Shown: positions 15,470 through 24,417, counted from the first letter of the stretch. The stretch: 62,912 bases of DNA from an uncultured Oscillospiraceae bacterium (GCA_900759385.1 CAAEUZ010000091.1:1-62912), one strand, 5' to 3'. Made by a program: numbers and translations. The notes: generated from the letters alone by a model not told the origin.

Positions 15470-15663
15470 CAGAACTCAAACAGACTGCCGATGAGCGTGA
15501 AGAGCTCGCTTATCTTCTGGACCACCAGCACCAGGACGATTACCAGCCCGGTTATGGTCACCATGAGCGCCTGCTCCTCCCTGCCCGAGCGGGTCAGCAG
15601 GATATTCAGCACCGCAACCAGGATGCCCACCGCCGCTACCTTGAAAATGAGGTCAACCTCCAT
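15469..15663 (-). CDS. spoIIIAC: Stage III sporulation protein AC
   Basis: A 64-residue protein with two membrane helices (about 5-22 and 32-52) and the conserved stretch VAVLNILLTRSGREEQALM, identical in layout to SpoIIIAC. Its stop overlaps the spoIIIAD start in TGATG. Good ribosome binding site (GAAGGAGGCG) upstream. Confidence 0.92.
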   Translation of the reverse strand: MEVDLIFKVAAVGILVAVLNILLTRSGREEQALMVTITGLVIVLVLVVQKISELFTLIGSLFEF

Positions 15664-15676
15664 TTTCGCGCCTCCT

Positions 15677-16180
15677 TCAGTATAATGTGACCGCCAGCAG
15701 CGCCCCTGCCGTCACCGACAGCCCCAGGCGCAGCCGCATACTCTGCCCGGCCTTCCCGTGCAGTTCCGCTGCCTCGCGCTCCAGGGCCTGCTGGCAGCGC
15801 TCTATGGCGCCGTACTGGGCCGCGGCGTCAAAGCGGCCCAGGCTGCGTCCCAGATCGTCCAGCGCGCTGCGGGCCCCGGCGGTCAGGTCCAGGTCCGCAA
15901 GGCAGGCCGACCAGATGACGGCAAACTCCACCTCCCCCAGCGCCGGGAGTGCCGCACACAGGCTGCTGTAAAACCCTCTGGCCGCGTCCGGCCCCGTCTC
16001 CGCCAGGGCGCGGGCGCACTCCGGCACCGGGGTGAGGCGGCTGCTTATCTCGGCCTTGAGGTATTCAAGGCTGGACAGCATAGCTTCCGTCAGCCGCTCC
16101 TGAGCCTTCACCTCCCTGGCTGAGGCCCAGCCAAGATACGCGCTCGCGGCCACTATCAGGGCGCATGCGGCCAGTCTCAT
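15677..16180 (-). CDS. spoIIIAB: Stage III sporulation protein AB
   Basis: A 167-residue SpoIIIAB with N-terminal membrane helix (about 3-20), a helical cytosolic domain resembling GspF (EYLKAEISSRLTPVPE) and a hydrophobic C-terminal anchor. Its ATG overlaps the spoIIIAA stop by 4 nt; 13 nt separate it from spoIIIAC. Works with the SpoIIIAA ATPase. Confidence 0.88.
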   Translation of the reverse strand: MRLAACALIVAASAYLGWASAREVKAQERLTEAMLSSLEYLKAEISSRLTPVPECARALAETGPDAARGFYSSLCAALPALGEVEFAVIWSACLADLDLTAGARSALDDLGRSLGRFDAAAQYGAIERCQQALEREAAELHGKAGQSMRLRLGLSVTAGALLAVTLY

Positions 16181-17058
16181 GGCAGTTCCCTCAGTCGGCA
16201 GCGACGCACCCCGGCGCGGTTTTCCAGCTCTACCACACGCCTGAACACCCCCAGCGCCAGCAGCTCGCGGTAGAGGCTACGCCGGGACATGTCTTCCAGG
16301 TCCCGTGCGTGCGCAGTGGCCAGCAGCGTCACGCCGCACCCGGCCGCCGAACGCACCGCGTCCAGGTCGGCGGGCTCGGTGATCTCGTCCATCGCCAGTA
16401 TCTCCGGATTCATGGCGCGCAGCAGCATCCCGGCCCCGGTGCGCTTGTCCACGCCGGTCATCACATCGCAGCGCGCGCCCACGTCGAACTCCGGCACCCC
16501 GTCATACACGCCCGCAACCTCGCCGCGCTCGTCGACCAGCGACACCCGCCGCCCCTCCGCGAGCAGGCGGATCAGCTCGCGCAGGAGCGTGGTCTTGCCC
16601 CCGCCGGGCGGGCTGATTATTAAGGTGCTCTCAAACCCGCCCGCGGTGAGGCCGGGATACACCTCCCGGGCGCAGCCCCTGACCTCCCGCGGTATGCGTA
16701 CGGCGACGCTGCTCAGCTGCCTGATGGTGAGCACATGCCCGGCGCTCTCGCTGACCTGTCCGGCCAGACCCAGCCGCACGCCGCCGCGCACGGTTATGTA
16801 GCCGCTGCGCACGCTCTCCAGCGCGGTGTGAGCCGAGGCCCGCGTGGCCGTCTCCAGCACCGTGGCCAGCTCATGCGGCGTGACGGCACGGCGCAGAAGC
16901 GCGCGCTCGCCGTCCGGCAGCAGCACTGACGGCACAGCCCCCGCCCGCAGCCTGAATTCCTCGGCGCGGTCAGCCACACCCTCCGGCAGCGAGAGCGCCG
17001 ATGCGCGTATATCGCCGGGCAGCAGAGCCGCGGCCTGTTTGTAGCCCTGTCCTCTCAT
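16177..17058 (-). CDS. spoIIIAA: Stage III sporulation protein AA (secretion-type ATPase)
   Basis: Cytosolic ATPase of the SpoIIIA complex, related to type II/IV secretion ATPases. The 293-residue protein has Walker A PPGGGKTT near 153-160, and ILAMDEITEPAD as the Walker B region. The ATG at 17058 has no ribosome binding site and lies about where transcription from the sigma-E-like promoter would start, so the mRNA may be leaderless. First gene of the eight-gene spoIIIA operon. Confidence 0.93.
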   Translation of the reverse strand: MRGQGYKQAAALLPGDIRASALSLPEGVADRAEEFRLRAGAVPSVLLPDGERALLRRAVTPHELATVLETATRASAHTALESVRSGYITVRGGVRLGLAGQVSESAGHVLTIRQLSSVAVRIPREVRGCAREVYPGLTAGGFESTLIISPPGGGKTTLLRELIRLLAEGRRVSLVDERGEVAGVYDGVPEFDVGARCDVMTGVDKRTGAGMLLRAMNPEILAMDEITEPADLDAVRSAAGCGVTLLATAHARDLEDMSRRSLYRELLALGVFRRVVELENRAGVRRCRLRELP

Positions 17059-17064
17059 GTGGAC

Positions 17065-17093
17065 AATCTATGCCGGACATGCCGCAGATATGA
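17065..17093 (-). promoter_or_regulatory. Sigma-E-like promoter of spoIIIA
   Basis: On the minus strand TCATATC (17093-17087) and CATAGATT (17072-17065) are separated by 14 nt. This fits the Bacillus sigma-E pattern (KMATATT, ~14 nt, CATACAnT) with one mismatch in each element. Established knowledge: spoIIIA of B. subtilis is sigma-E controlled. The -10 ends only 7 nt before the annotated ATG. Confidence 0.65.
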
Positions 17094-17098
17094 CGGGA

Positions 17099-17128
17099 CA
17101 AAAAACAGCGGCGGTATTCCCGCCGCTG
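17099..17128 (-). terminator. Second of two tandem terminators after the SLH/M15 gene
   Basis: CAGCGGCGG (17106-17114) and CCGCCGCTG (17120-17128) form a 9-bp stem with a 5-nt loop followed on the minus strand by six T residues. A canonical intrinsic terminator that insulates spoIIIA from the upstream operon. Confidence 0.85.
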
Positions 17129-17138
17129 AATAAAAGGC

Positions 17139-17167
17139 AAAAAAGAAAGGACGCCCGGAGGGCGCCC
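17139..17167 (-). terminator. First of two tandem terminators after the SLH/M15 gene
   Basis: On the minus strand an 8-bp stem (GGGCGCCC / GGGCGTCC with one G-U pair) and a 3-nt loop are followed by TTTCTTTTTT. It lies 10 bp past the stop of the SLH/M15 gene. Confidence 0.75.
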
Positions 17168-17176
17168 TTCCCCAAA

Positions 17177-18472
17177 TCAGCCGCCGTCGTGGCGAACTGA
17201 GAAGTGCATATAGTCCGCCGTGGTGCTCCAGCCGGAGTAGCCGTTCTCGGCGGTACCGCCGCCCCAGCCCCAGCCGTACTTGGCGAAGATCCGCACGACG
17301 CTGCTGTCGGGCGTGATGCAGTAGGGGCTGTCGGAGTACTTGTAGCACGTCGTACCGGTCACCGCAGTGTACGGGTCGGTCGTCGTGTAGCAGTAGAAGT
17401 TCTCCACGGGGTTGATGTCGATTGCGCAGCCCCAGGAGTGGCGGAGCGTGTCCGTGAACCTGGCGCCGCCCAGGGCGTGGATCGGGAACTGCTCGGGATC
17501 GTTGTATATCTCCTCGAAGATGGCCTGCACCTCGTCGGCCACGGCCTTGTTGACCTGCAGGTTCCAGGTACGCGTGTACTTGGCGCCGGAGGAGTCGATA
17601 TCCCAGGTGCGGACCTGGACGGTGACTATGTAGTCGCTCAGGTTGGACTCGCTGCCGGTGAAATAGGTCTTGCCCGCGTCGCCGAAGAGGGCTATGCGCC
17701 CGGCATCGGTGAGCGTGTTGTTATAGATGAGCTCGGTGTTGTTGGCGAAGGAGTCGGCGGGGTCCATCGTACCCGTGCCCGGCTCATCGGGCACCGTCAC
17801 GTCCTCGACGTCATCGACGTCCAGACGCTCGCTGACCCAGCCGGTACGGACGACAACTGCCGCCGCCTGGGCGCGGGTCAGGGTCTCCTCGCCGTGGAAT
17901 GCGCCGTCCTCAAAACCATCGAGTATGCCCTTGCCGTAGGCCTGGAGCACGCTCTCCACATAGGCGCCGGAGATACTGGAGTAGTCTGCAATGCGCGTCT
18001 CGGCGTTCTCCAGGCTGACTGGGTTCTCCGTGTAGACGTTGGAGAGGAGGTTGCTTATCATAACGCTCATCTCATAGCGGGTGATGGGCGTGTTAAGGGA
18101 GCTGGCGGTCAGGGGTATATCCAGGCCCCAGAGCACGCCGTTGTCGTTTACCAGGTACCAGTAGGGCTGGGCCCAGTGTATGCTCTCGTCCATGGTGTAG
18201 GGCACCAGCTCGCCTATCATGCACAGCAGCTTGATAAACTCGCCGCGCGTGAGCGCGTCGTCCGGGCAATAGGTCGTGTCGGTCTTGCCGTCAATAATGC
18301 CCCAGCTGGCGCAGAGGTTCACATACTCGGCGTACCAGGCGTCGTCGGGCACGTCCTCAAAGTCAACGTCGTACGGCCCCGTGTTCCCGGCGGCGTAGGC
18401 CGGCAGGCTGGCGGCCAGCAGGCATACGGCCAGCGCGGCGCAGAGCAGGCGGCGGATGGTCTTCATTCTCAT
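17177..18472 (-). CDS. SLH-domain D-alanyl-D-alanine carboxypeptidase-like protein (peptidase M15)
   Basis: The 431-residue exported protein has a signal peptide ending AYAA around residue 28, three S-layer-homology-type repeats (about 38-85, 95-150, 155-215; the third has the clear GILDGFEDGAFHGEETLTRAQA pattern split across its loop), a short acidic linker, and a C-terminal M15 peptidase domain with HSWGCAID (H345, D352) and YMHFS (H423) as zinc ligands. It should bind the wall via SLH and trim peptidoglycan stem peptides. Last gene after ylmD-SBP-cdd; two terminators follow. Confidence 0.85.
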   Translation of the reverse strand: MRMKTIRRLLCAALAVCLLAASLPAYAAGNTGPYDVDFEDVPDDAWYAEYVNLCASWGIIDGKTDTTYCPDDALTRGEFIKLLCMIGELVPYTMDESIHWAQPYWYLVNDNGVLWGLDIPLTASSLNTPITRYEMSVMISNLLSNVYTENPVSLENAETRIADYSSISGAYVESVLQAYGKGILDGFEDGAFHGEETLTRAQAAAVVVRTGWVSERLDVDDVEDVTVPDEPGTGTMDPADSFANNTELIYNNTLTDAGRIALFGDAGKTYFTGSESNLSDYIVTVQVRTWDIDSSGAKYTRTWNLQVNKAVADEVQAIFEEIYNDPEQFPIHALGGARFTDTLRHSWGCAIDINPVENFYCYTTTDPYTAVTGTTCYKYSDSPYCITPDSSVVRIFAKYGWGWGGGTAENGYSGWSTTADYMHFSVRHDGG

Positions 18473-18491
18473 AGCTTATCCCACTTCCTCT

Positions 18492-18872
18492 TCAGTAGTT
18501 AAACGTGTGCGGCAGCAGCTCGCGCAGCTTATAGCTGACGTAGCGTCCGCCCGCCTTGGCGCAGAGCACCTCCATATCTATGGAGAACTCGGCCAGGAAC
18601 TGCCTGCAGGCCCCGCAGGGCATACAGTAGTCGCGGCCCTCGCCCCAGATGGCAATGCGCGAAAAATCCGTGTGTCCCTCGCTCACGGCCTTTACCGCGG
18701 CGGTGCGTTCGGCGCAGATGGTGCTGCCCAGCGCGGCGTTCTCCACGTTGCAGCCGGTGTAAACGGTACCGTCCCTGCACTCGAGCGCCGCGCCCACGGG
18801 GAAGCGCGAGTAAGGAGAATACGAATTCTTCGCCGCCTTCTCGGCGATGTCCATCAGCTCTCTGTCTGTCAT
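18492..18872 (-). CDS. cdd: Cytidine deaminase
   Basis: Deaminates cytidine and deoxycytidine for pyrimidine salvage. The 126-residue protein has the zinc/proton-shuttle motif CAE at 53-55 and PCGACRQ at 85-91 (C86, C89), plus the GCNVENAA substrate segment at 40-47. Homotetrameric small-type CDA. Its Shine-Dalgarno GGAGGGGGG is inside the end of the preceding lipoprotein gene. Confidence 0.96.
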   Translation of the reverse strand: MTDRELMDIAEKAAKNSYSPYSRFPVGAALECRDGTVYTGCNVENAALGSTICAERTAAVKAVSEGHTDFSRIAIWGEGRDYCMPCGACRQFLAEFSIDMEVLCAKAGGRYVSYKLRELLPHTFNY

Positions 18873-18875
18873 TTG

Positions 18876-20468
18876 TTATCCCCCCTCCTGTTGTACTTCT
18901 CCGAAGGTTATCTTCCACTCGGAAATGTTGTAGAAAATATTGCTGCTCGTCACTTCCATGCCGGTTATGACGTTGCGGTGCGTAATTACCTGGTGCCGCT
19001 CGAAGCACACGGGCACGATCGGCGCATTCATGGCTATGTATTGCAGCATTTCGGCGCAGCGGGCTTCACGGTCCAGGTCGCCGGCGGCGAGGAAGTTGTT
19101 TATGTACGTGGCATAATTATCGTCGTCTATGCCGCCGTAGTTGAGCGTGCCGTCCGCTGTCAGCAGAGCGCTGAGGTCAAAGTCGGCGCCAAGCTTCACC
19201 TCCGCGTAATACATGTCGAAGTCGCCCGTCATGAGCGCAGTCTGGTAGTCCGACCAGCTCAGCTCCCGCACGTTGACAGTCACGCCCAGCTGGGAGAGGT
19301 TTTCCGCCAGCATGTTGCATATGTCGCCCTTTCCGGCCGATTCCGAGCAGACTATTAGGTCTATCTCCGCATCGTGCATGACGGAATAGCTGACATACTC
19401 CAGCTTGCCGTCGTTGTCCATGTCGCTCAGGCCGGCATTTGACAGCACCTGCTGGCAGGTCATCATGTCATAGTCTATAGCGTCCGCCACGCTGTCGTCG
19501 TAGAGCGGGCTCAGCGGCGATATCGGCAGGCAGCTGGCCACGGCCCCGCTCTGCATCAGGTCATCCGCCGCCTGTTCACGATCCACGGCCAGCGAAACCG
19601 CATAGCGCATATTGGGGTTGCTCATCAGCTCGCTCTCCATATTGAAGCCGAAGTAGTGCATGTTGGTCGTGGTGAACCAGCGCGTCTCATTGTTGCCGCC
19701 GTAGCCCAGGTTGGCGCTGGACGAGGTGTCGTTGGTGACCAGGTCTACATAGCTGTCTTCGAAGGCGGTGATGATATTCTCAGCGCCAGTATACTCCTTA
19801 AAGTAGATGCGGTCCACCGGTAAACTCTCCCCGTAGCCGGAGAAGGCCTCGACATAGTCGGCGCCCTCCACGTACATGTACGGCCCTGTGCCGACAGGGC
19901 GGGTCTGGTTGGCCGAGCCGTCCTTGATCACCGGCACGGTCAGCAGGTATGGCAGCAGCATATTTGTCTTGGTGGTGGAGATGTGGAAGGTGGTGTCGCT
20001 GGAGGCGCTGGCGCCGTACATGCAGAGGAAGCGGCCGGAGTAGCGGCTTGTACGGCGTGCCAGCGAGATGGAGTACGCCACGTCGTAGGCTGTCAGCGTG
20101 CTGCCGTCATGCATCTGTATGCCCTCGTTGATGGTGAATGTCCAGTACGTGCCGTTGGTCACGCTGTAATCTGCGATGATGCGGCTGGAGAGGTTGTAGT
20201 CGTCGTCCAGCTCGAACACGTTGTCGAACACCAGCTGGCTGATGAGAAGGTTGCTGGTGTCGTTGGTGGCGTACGGGTTCAGGCTCTCCGAACTGCTGTA
20301 ATTGAGGGAGAACACGGCGTCCGCCGCCTCGGCGATGCCCAGCTCCTCCCCCGGCAGTTCACCGGCCGAGATATCCGGTGTCGGCAGTGTGCTGTCCCGG
20401 CCGCAGGCCGTCAGCAGCAGCGTCAGGACCAGGGCCAGGGCTGTCAGTCTCAGTTTTCTGTCTTTCAT
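18876..20468 (-). CDS. ABC transporter substrate-binding lipoprotein, oligopeptide/dipeptide type (SBP_bac_5)
   Basis: The 530-residue protein starts with a lipoprotein signal (LLLTACG, lipidated Cys near 22) followed by the SBP_bac_5 domain: YWTFTINEGIQMHDGS and DVAYSISLARR are typical of DppA/OppA-family proteins. No permease or ATPase gene is adjacent; the neighbours are ylmD (4-nt overlap) and cdd. It is therefore an orphan binding protein whose ligand is unknown and which may share a transporter encoded elsewhere. Confidence 0.88.
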   Translation of the reverse strand: MKDRKLRLTALALVLTLLLTACGRDSTLPTPDISAGELPGEELGIAEAADAVFSLNYSSSESLNPYATNDTSNLLISQLVFDNVFELDDDYNLSSRIIADYSVTNGTYWTFTINEGIQMHDGSTLTAYDVAYSISLARRTSRYSGRFLCMYGASASSDTTFHISTTKTNMLLPYLLTVPVIKDGSANQTRPVGTGPYMYVEGADYVEAFSGYGESLPVDRIYFKEYTGAENIITAFEDSYVDLVTNDTSSSANLGYGGNNETRWFTTTNMHYFGFNMESELMSNPNMRYAVSLAVDREQAADDLMQSGAVASCLPISPLSPLYDDSVADAIDYDMMTCQQVLSNAGLSDMDNDGKLEYVSYSVMHDAEIDLIVCSESAGKGDICNMLAENLSQLGVTVNVRELSWSDYQTALMTGDFDMYYAEVKLGADFDLSALLTADGTLNYGGIDDDNYATYINNFLAAGDLDREARCAEMLQYIAMNAPIVPVCFERHQVITHRNVITGMEVTSSNIFYNISEWKITFGEVQQEGG

Positions 20469-21619
20469 ATCAGGCTGCTTCCTCCGGTGTCCCTGTCCGC
20501 GCCTGCGGGCGGAACCTGTATTGCTGCGGCGCTGCTTCCGCGCCAGGTGTTATGCTCGCGGGAATAGCGCTCCGACCAGAGATAGTCCTCCCCGTTGCAC
20601 TTGGTGCAGTCACGGCATATGTCGATCCGGTCCCTGGGCACGCCCAGCTGTACCAGCCTCTCGGCCACCACACCGGGCAGGTCCACCATGAACTTGCCGG
20701 GCCTGGCGCCTTTGCTGATATACTCCCGCGCAGCCTTGACGCCGAGCAGCTTCTCCACTGCCTCCGGCACGTCCGTACCCGTCTCAAAGCAGCACGGGCC
20801 GATGGCCGGGCCGACAGAGGCGCTGATTCTGCCCGGCTCCGCACCGAGGGACACCATGGCCCCGACGGCATTTCTGAGTATGTCCTGCACTGTGCTGCGC
20901 CAGCCGCAGTGTATGCTGCCGGCCACGCGGGCCGCCGGGTCATAGAGCAGGACCGGCGCACAGTCGGCCGTAAAGCAGAAGAGCGTGAGCCCCGGCGTGG
21001 CCGATACTATGCCGTCGCACTCCGGCCCCGGCGGGTCAGAGGGCAGGTGACGGTCGGCGTCGGTGACTATGCGCACCACGTTCCCGTGCACCTGGTTTGT
21101 GAAGGCTGCCGCAGTCAGTCCGTCCAGACCGATGGCCCTGGCAAACCTGTGGTAATTGAAGTCCACCCAGTGCGGGTGCTGCGGATCGCGGCTGTAGGAA
21201 AAATTGGCGCCGCACCAGCCCCGGGAGAGCCCGCCCATGCGGCTGGAAAAGCCGTGCCGCACATTCCAGCGCGTATTGATATAGACGTGGATGCCCTCAC
21301 TCTGGCAGCGGACGATCCCGCCGGTGTCCTCCACTTTCCTACACAGCCTTGTGTAGCTGTCGTTCAGCGCGGTCATAGCGTCGCGCATGTAGTCCAGCTG
21401 CTGGCGCAGGCCCTCGACAGTCTCCGTATCGCCGCAGAGATCGCTGCGCAGGTCCAGGCTGTAGTACAGCTCATCCAGCAGCTCATAGCTCACGCCGCTG
21501 TCCGGCGTATCCGGCACTATCTCCATGGAGGCTTCATCCGGCCCCGCATCAGCGGCGCCGTCCGGTAATTTCTTGTTCTTGCCGTCCGGAAAGAGTTCTA
21601 CGATGTCGCCTTTACTCAT
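20465..21619 (-). CDS. YlmD/YfiH-type laccase-domain (purine nucleoside) protein with N-terminal extension
   Basis: The C-terminal ~270 residues are the multi-copper-polyphenol-oxidase-like (DUF152) fold, with FSSRMGGLS, NQVHGN, ADCAPVLLYDP and HCGWRST carrying the conserved His/Cys zinc ligands. Family members act as purine nucleoside phosphorylase/adenosine deaminase-like enzymes. The first ~110 residues are extra: an acidic segment and a heptad-like helix (around 45-95), absent from typical 240-280-residue homologues. The neighbouring cdd, another nucleoside salvage enzyme, fits this activity. Confidence 0.82.
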   Translation of the reverse strand: MSKGDIVELFPDGKNKKLPDGAADAGPDEASMEIVPDTPDSGVSYELLDELYYSLDLRSDLCGDTETVEGLRQQLDYMRDAMTALNDSYTRLCRKVEDTGGIVRCQSEGIHVYINTRWNVRHGFSSRMGGLSRGWCGANFSYSRDPQHPHWVDFNYHRFARAIGLDGLTAAAFTNQVHGNVVRIVTDADRHLPSDPPGPECDGIVSATPGLTLFCFTADCAPVLLYDPAARVAGSIHCGWRSTVQDILRNAVGAMVSLGAEPGRISASVGPAIGPCCFETGTDVPEAVEKLLGVKAAREYISKGARPGKFMVDLPGVVAERLVQLGVPRDRIDICRDCTKCNGEDYLWSERYSREHNTWRGSSAAAIQVPPAGADRDTGGSSLI

Positions 21620-21645
21620 GCCGCTCCTTTCTTTTGCTTACGGCC

Positions 21646-24417
21646 TCACTCGTTCCGGCCGCAGCAATCCTTGTACTTCATGGGCAGGCCGTTGGGCCTG
21701 AGCTTGCCGCAGGGGCAGGGATCGTTGCGCCCGGGCTTCTTGACCTTCTTGATCGGCTGCTTCTTCTGGGGCTCGCCGCCCACGTTCGCAGCCTGCTGCG
21801 TGGCCACGCTCTTGCGCTCTATCGGCTGCTGCTTCGTCACGCGCACGATGAACAGACGGCGCACCGTCTCCTCGCGGATACCGCGTATCATGGCCTCGAA
21901 CATCTCGAAGCCCTCGTTCTTATAGGCGTCTATAGGCTTGGTGTTGCCGTAACCGCGCAGGTTTATACCGCGCCTGAGCTCTGTCATGGCGTCGAGGTGG
22001 TCCATCCAGTACTCGTCAACCACGCGCAGCATGACCACGCGCTCCACCTCGCGCATGAGCGGGGTGCCGTTAGGCAGCGCGCCAAGCTCGGCCTCCTTCT
22101 TTTCATAGAAGGCGACGGCCTTCTCCAGCACCATGTCGGTGAGCTTATCCGCCGTGAGGCTCTTCACGTCGTCAGCCGTGAGCCTGATGTCGCCCGGCGC
22201 GAGGAAGAGCCGCCCGAAGGGGGCGAGGATCTCATTGACCTGCCTGAGGTCCGGATGCTGCTCTCCGGCAAAGCCGTCGGCGATCGTGGAGGAGACAAAC
22301 TCCTCTATCATCTTGCGGATGCTTGGCTGCAGGTCCTCACCGTCGAGCACCTTTTTGCGCTCTGCGTAGATGACGTTGCGCTGCACGTTCATGACGTCGT
22401 CGTACTCGAGGACGTTCTTACGGGTCTGGAAGTTGCGGCTCTCGACGGTCTTCTGCGCCTGCTCGATGGCGTTGGTGAGCATCTTCTGGTCGAGCGGGGT
22501 GTCATCGTCTATTTTCAGCGCGTCCATCATGCTCATGACGCGCTCGCTGCCGAAGAGGCGCATGATGTCGTCCGTCATGGCCAGGTAGAAGCGGCTCTCG
22601 CCCGGGTCGCCCTGGCGTCCGGCGCGGCCGCGCAGCTGGTTGTCTATACGGCGGCTCTCATGCCGCTCCGTACCGAGGATGAAGAGGCCGCCGGTGGCCC
22701 TGACCTTTTCCGCCTCCTCGTCCGTGACGGCCTTGTGGGCCTTCATGCGCTCGGCAAACATCTCACGGGCCTTGAGCACTTCCTCGTTGTCGGTATCGGC
22801 ATAGCCCGTGGCCTCGGCTATCACGTCGTCGTCGAAGCCGGCCTTCTTCAGGTCGCTGCGGGCCATATACTCCGCGTTGCCGCCGAGCATGATGTCGGTG
22901 CCGCGGCCGGCCATGTTGGTGGCTATAGTCACCGCGCCCAGCTTGCCGGCCTGTGCCACTATCTCCGCCTCGCGCTCGTGCTGCTTGGCGTTGAGGACAT
23001 TGTGCGGGATGCCGCGCTTTTTCAGCAGGCCGGAGAGGTATTCGCTCTTCTCAATGGATATTGTGCCCACCAGCACGGGCTGGCCCTTCTCGTGGCACTC
23101 CGCTATCTGGTTGATAATGGCCCTGTCCTTGCCGGCCTCGTTCTTGTAGACAACGTCGGGCCAGTCCTTGCGGATGACGGGCTTGTTCGTGGGAATCTCC
23201 ACGATGTCCAGCTCATAGATGGTCTGGAACTCCTCGGCCTCGGTCAGGGCCGTGCCGGTCATGCCGGAGAGCTTGCCGTAGAGACGGAAGTAGTTCTGGA
23301 AGGTAATGGTGGCCAGGGTGCGGTTTTCGCGCTGCACGTCCACCTTCTCCTTGGCCTCAATGGCCTGGTGCAGGCCCTCGGAGTAGCGGCGGCCCAGCAT
23401 GAGTCGGCCGGTGAACTCGTCTACTATGATGACCTCGCCGTCCTTGACGACGTAATCTATGTCGCGCTTCATGACGCCGTGGGCCTTGAGAGCCTGGTTA
23501 ATGTGGTGCGAGAGGGTGGAGTTCTCCAGGTCGGAGAGGTTCTCCAGGTTGAAATAGCGCTCAGCCTTGGCTGTGCCGCGGGCGGTAAGCGTCGCGGTCT
23601 TGGCCTTCTCGTCCACCACATAGTCCGCGTCGAGGTCTTCGTCCTCCTCCGCCTTGTCGTCGGTGGATGCCACGACGAGCTTTTTGAGCGTGCGCACGAA
23701 ATCGTCCGCGCGGCGGTACAGGTCCGTGCTCTCGTCGCCGCGGCCGGAGATAATCAGCGGGGTTCGCGCCTCGTCGATGAGGATGGAGTCCACCTCGTCA
23801 ACAATGGCGAAGGCGTGGCCGCGCTGGACCATCTGCTGCTTATAGATGGCCATGTTGTCACGCAGGTAGTCGAAACCCAGCTCGTTGTTGGTGCCATAGG
23901 TTATATCGGCGTTATAGGCCGCGCGGCGCTCATCGGGGGTGAGCCCGTGGACGATGAGGCCGACGGTGAGGCCCATGAAGCGGTGCACCTTGCCCATCCA
24001 CTCGCTGTCGCGGCGGGCCAGGTAGTCGTTTACGGTGACGATGTGCACGCCCTCGCCGGCGATGGCGTTCAGGTACGCGGGCAGCACGGCGACGAGGGTC
24101 TTGCCCTCACCGGTCTTCATCTCGGCGATGCGGCCCTGGTGCAGGACGATGCCGCCGATGAGCTGTACGCGGAAGGGCTTCATGCCCAGCACGCGCCATG
24201 CCGCCTCGCGCACGGCGGCGAAGGCCTCCGGCAGCATGGAGTCCAGGTCCTCCCCGTCTGCATAGCGGGCCTTGAATTCAGCCGTCTTGGCCCTCAGTTC
24301 CTCGTCCGACAGGGCCTGCATCTGGGGCTCGAGGGCCTCGATCTTGTTTACGATAGGGTATATTCTCTTAAGCTCGTGATCGCTGTGCGACCCGAACAGC
24401 TTTTGCATAAGTCCCAT
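21646..24417 (-). CDS. secA: Preprotein translocase subunit SecA
   Basis: ATPase motor of the Sec pathway, working with SecYEG at the membrane. The 923-residue protein has Walker A GEGKTLVAVLPAYLNA, DEVDSILIDEARTPL as motif II, the preprotein cross-linking domain, the helical scaffold and a C-terminal SEC-C zinc motif CPCG...CC. The chosen ATG at 24417 (MGLMQKLFG) fits the family start; GTGGAGG lies 12 nt upstream. An upstream in-frame TTG is rejected because it abuts the Shine-Dalgarno. Confidence 0.97.
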   Translation of the reverse strand: MGLMQKLFGSHSDHELKRIYPIVNKIEALEPQMQALSDEELRAKTAEFKARYADGEDLDSMLPEAFAAVREAAWRVLGMKPFRVQLIGGIVLHQGRIAEMKTGEGKTLVAVLPAYLNAIAGEGVHIVTVNDYLARRDSEWMGKVHRFMGLTVGLIVHGLTPDERRAAYNADITYGTNNELGFDYLRDNMAIYKQQMVQRGHAFAIVDEVDSILIDEARTPLIISGRGDESTDLYRRADDFVRTLKKLVVASTDDKAEEDEDLDADYVVDEKAKTATLTARGTAKAERYFNLENLSDLENSTLSHHINQALKAHGVMKRDIDYVVKDGEVIIVDEFTGRLMLGRRYSEGLHQAIEAKEKVDVQRENRTLATITFQNYFRLYGKLSGMTGTALTEAEEFQTIYELDIVEIPTNKPVIRKDWPDVVYKNEAGKDRAIINQIAECHEKGQPVLVGTISIEKSEYLSGLLKKRGIPHNVLNAKQHEREAEIVAQAGKLGAVTIATNMAGRGTDIMLGGNAEYMARSDLKKAGFDDDVIAEATGYADTDNEEVLKAREMFAERMKAHKAVTDEEAEKVRATGGLFILGTERHESRRIDNQLRGRAGRQGDPGESRFYLAMTDDIMRLFGSERVMSMMDALKIDDDTPLDQKMLTNAIEQAQKTVESRNFQTRKNVLEYDDVMNVQRNVIYAERKKVLDGEDLQPSIRKMIEEFVSSTIADGFAGEQHPDLRQVNEILAPFGRLFLAPGDIRLTADDVKSLTADKLTDMVLEKAVAFYEKKEAELGALPNGTPLMREVERVVMLRVVDEYWMDHLDAMTELRRGINLRGYGNTKPIDAYKNEGFEMFEAMIRGIREETVRRLFIVRVTKQQPIERKSVATQQAANVGGEPQKKQPIKKVKKPGRNDPCPCGKLRPNGLPMKYKDCCGRNE

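Noticed and set aside
13992..15479. 495-residue SpoIIIAE with long N-terminal region
   Set aside because: The extension is antisense-like composition from the spoIIIAD frame; GTG 15086 gives a signal peptide and the GTGA overlap.
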